Assembly: GCF_963678975.1 (NCBI RefSeq)
Contig: NC_089275.1
Location: 15,159,682 to 15,223,681 of the forward strand
DNA: 64,000 nucleotides
DNA from: Dysidea avara
Taxonomy: Eukaryota > Porifera > Demospongiae > Dictyoceratida > Dysideidae
Reading direction: 5' to 3'
In this document: positions 62,101 through 64,000 of the stretch, in pieces
How the letters are laid out: each line of letters begins with the position of its first letter
Numbering within the stretch: the first letter of the stretch is position 1
Translations under genes and position numbers: made by a program
Notes under the pieces: model-generated
What the model saw: only the letters and a program-made list of their open reading frames with translations
Told to the model about the DNA's origin: nothing
Database searches by the model: none

Positions 62101-63254
62101 TAACTGCTCTATTAGGATGACTGCTCTATTAGAGTATCTCGATCTCGCACTTGCTACACCAAGTTGGATTTCGTGTTATAACTCCGTGGCTTTAAGTCTG
62201 ATTTTTCTACACCAATGAAGAGTTTTTCTAAGATGATAACTCCATCTGTACAGCGATTTTCAAAGCATTACCCCAAGTGGTTTATCTGGTAGGCGTGGCA
62301 AGCATAATAATAATAATAATAAAAATTAGCTAATCTTGATTGCGTAATTGTTACACACTGTTGATTTTTTCGCTGTATCTTCCTGGTTTTTAGCTCGATT
62401 TCTTGCAAACCACAAAAGGTTTGAGGTTCAATAGTTAACCTATTCACCCACCGATTTTCAGCTTCTTCCCATACGCGGTTTACCCTGTAGGCGTGACAAC
62501 ATATTGGTGTTATTTTCCGTGCATAATCGCTCATAACTCTTTGCCTGTTTATGGTATTCCAGCCTAAGTTGGTACAGAGATGCGCCTTTATACCCCCCTT
62601 CTGTGTGCCAAATTTCAAGGCAATCGGATAACGCGTTCGCGTTTTATAGCAGTTTTTGTAAGTGTGCGAAAAGAGGAAGAAAAATAAGAAGAAAAAAAAC
62701 GAAGAAACTAAGCCAATTTTTGAAGTCGCATATCTCAGGAATGCCTGAAGCGATTTCGCTCAAATTTGGAGTACTGAAGTTGGAGGGAATGTACACAGCA
62801 AAATTTGTCTTGTTTCATCAAGGCAGCACAGAGCTACGGAGGTACGAAAATTGCGTTTTCTTTCTTCCTGTCAATATACTCACGGGGTTGCGCGCCGGCT
62901 TCTTGGGCCACACGACACACTACCGTGTGTCTTGATTTACAGGTGATGGAATACAAATCATACAATAGTAGTATAAATTGCTAATTTATAAAAATTCAAA
63001 TTGGAGAATCAGGATAATATTACTGATTTGGTGAGGGCTCCTAGACTAAAACCCATTAGTATGGTTTACAGAAGCTCTAAAAAAATTTGGTGTTTTTATC
63101 CACTCTGTAACAATAATGCATTTTAATGCTGCTAAGCCACTTGACTATAAATCCACATTCCAAAATTTAAATTTCATGTTCAAAAATTTTCTTTGATTAA
63201 TCCATGCACCTTCCAATTCCATACTTACGTAATTGTAATAAGAAGTCTCAAATA

Positions 63255-63424
63255 CAGTGGAGCCTCTCTTATCAAAAACTAAGGACACAGCCTCCATAAT
63301 ATTATGTTCCCATCAGTTCTGGCCCCATACATTACCTCTAAAAGAGGAAAATCTCTAAAATTAATACAACAAAATAGGAATAAAATTCTGGGTCTCAAAG
63401 TGACCATTGTAGAGAGGTCCACTG
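63255..63424. mobile_element. Pogo/Tigger-like MITE
   Basis: CAGTGGAGCCTCTCTTATC at the left is mirrored by GTAGAGAGGTCCACTG at the right, with TA on both sides. Relative of 7029-7225. Confidence 0.65.
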
Positions 63425-64000
63425 TATGTTTTGGGAATGTGAGTAGAAATTGCCTCTTTGTAAATCCAGTCACATAACCCACAATGTGCAAACACTAATG
63501 ATCAGGGGGATTATTTTGGGTTGGGTGGCATGTGTTGATACTGTGAAGCGGTAGCTGAATAAAGGAATTTTACCATATTGATCATTAACTTCATTACTAA
63601 TATGAGTCTAATTTGTGTAGGTGACATTATATGGTGCTGACATTAATTGAACTAACTTAAACAATCTCATGGATATGGATAATGAGATCAGTGTGTATAG
63701 CTATATACCTTTATTAGGACACAGCCATTAAGTGCATGTGAGTAACAAAATGATTTTTATGGAGAGTTCTTGCTACACCTGTAGTTCTTTACTACTAGTA
63801 GATATACACATACTACCAACAGACTCAGTACGTGTTGTGTGTAACAGTTATTATGATCATAAGCCATCAAAACATTATCACATTCTTACATGTACAATGT
63901 CAACAAACAAGTGTAGTTGTATGTGAGCCAGGGACTACAAAAGGAGATAATTGTGGCCAAAAAGCTAGTTGTAAGTGACTTGGCTAATTCTAAATTGTGA
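63425..64000. other. End of window, no recognised features
   Basis: A TGTGACC-family half-end (AAATCCAGTCACATAA) lies near 63461-63477; otherwise I see nothing. Confidence 0.4.

Larger units (their letters stand above)
59123..62935 (-). mobile_element. Composite satellite-bearing element, copy 3 (inverted, older)
   Basis: Tail foldback at the left, 31-bp array on the opposite strand (60120-62100), the GATCGAGATACTC motif inverted at 62103-62145 and the head at 62150-62935, ending CCGTGTGTCTTGA. It again lies between A and T when read in element orientation. The head is clearly more diverged from copies 1 and 2 than they are from each other, and two MITEs (59579-59829 and 59863-60101) have inserted near the tail. 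Confidence 0.7.
54711..63116. mobile_element. Inverted-repeat DNA transposon with a decayed gene and a nested composite element
   Basis: The left end (TTATTGTTACAGGGCGGATA) and the right end (inverted, TTATTGTTACAGAGTGGATA) match over roughly 90 bases, including AAAAxCACCAA and CTAGGAGCCC. Between them are a minus-strand pseudogene (54997-58894) and the composite element copy 3 (59123-62935). Without copy 3 the transposon would be about 4.6 kb. No clear target duplication is seen; the left side is occupied by composite copy 2. Superfamily unknown. Confidence 0.65.

Overview
This is nuclear DNA from an animal, AT-rich, with small intron-containing genes set in a dense, layered field of mobile elements. 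There are no operons or ribosome-binding sites; exons join cleanly at GT-AG boundaries. A BET1 SNARE, mannose-6-phosphate-receptor-homology (MRH) proteins, a decayed NLR-type receptor with leucine-rich repeats, and BEL/Pao, hAT and LINE relics together point to a marine invertebrate. A demosponge is my best guess, by inference only.

Genes, 1-25 kb: A lysine-rich protein gene on the minus strand (CDS about 5208 to 1240, nine coding exons read here) shares a short divergent promoter with an intronless plus-strand gene (5527-6405) for a C2HC zinc-finger plus UIM-like protein. BET1 follows (6649-11969, four exons, 118 codons). Two complete four-exon copies of a secreted single-MRH-domain protein come next (12388-16561 and 20925-24085). 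The second copy sits in a tandem segmental duplication that also carried along BET1 exon 2, now dead (about 17779-17875).

Relics, 25-44 kb: a decayed NLR-like gene (25150-28290), a BEL/Pao LTR retroelement in fragments (minus, 30720-34990), a hAT transposase relic (35690-37284) and a LINE reverse-transcriptase relic (38478-43730). A small secreted-protein pseudogene with three exons lies at 48481-49359.

The most unusual content is a family of about 4-kb composite elements, present three times (38656-43034 plus, 50630-54710 plus, 59123-62935 minus). Each has a head that opens with a short palindrome, a shared 26-bp motif, a long array of about 31-bp units arranged in higher-order blocks, and a tail made of a foldback hairpin of about 325 bp. 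All three lie between an A and a T with no consistent target duplication. Copy 1 splits the LINE relic so that the reading frame closes across the junction. This resembles non-autonomous Helitron/Helentron elements but I do not recognise the family. The third copy lies inside a separate terminal-inverted-repeat element (54711-63116) whose only gene is a decayed member of a widespread, uncharacterised animal protein family, which suggests that family can be carried by transposons.

MITEs of several kinds (hAT-, Mutator-, Harbinger-, pogo- and CACTA-like by their ends and target duplications) are scattered throughout, in places nested three deep.
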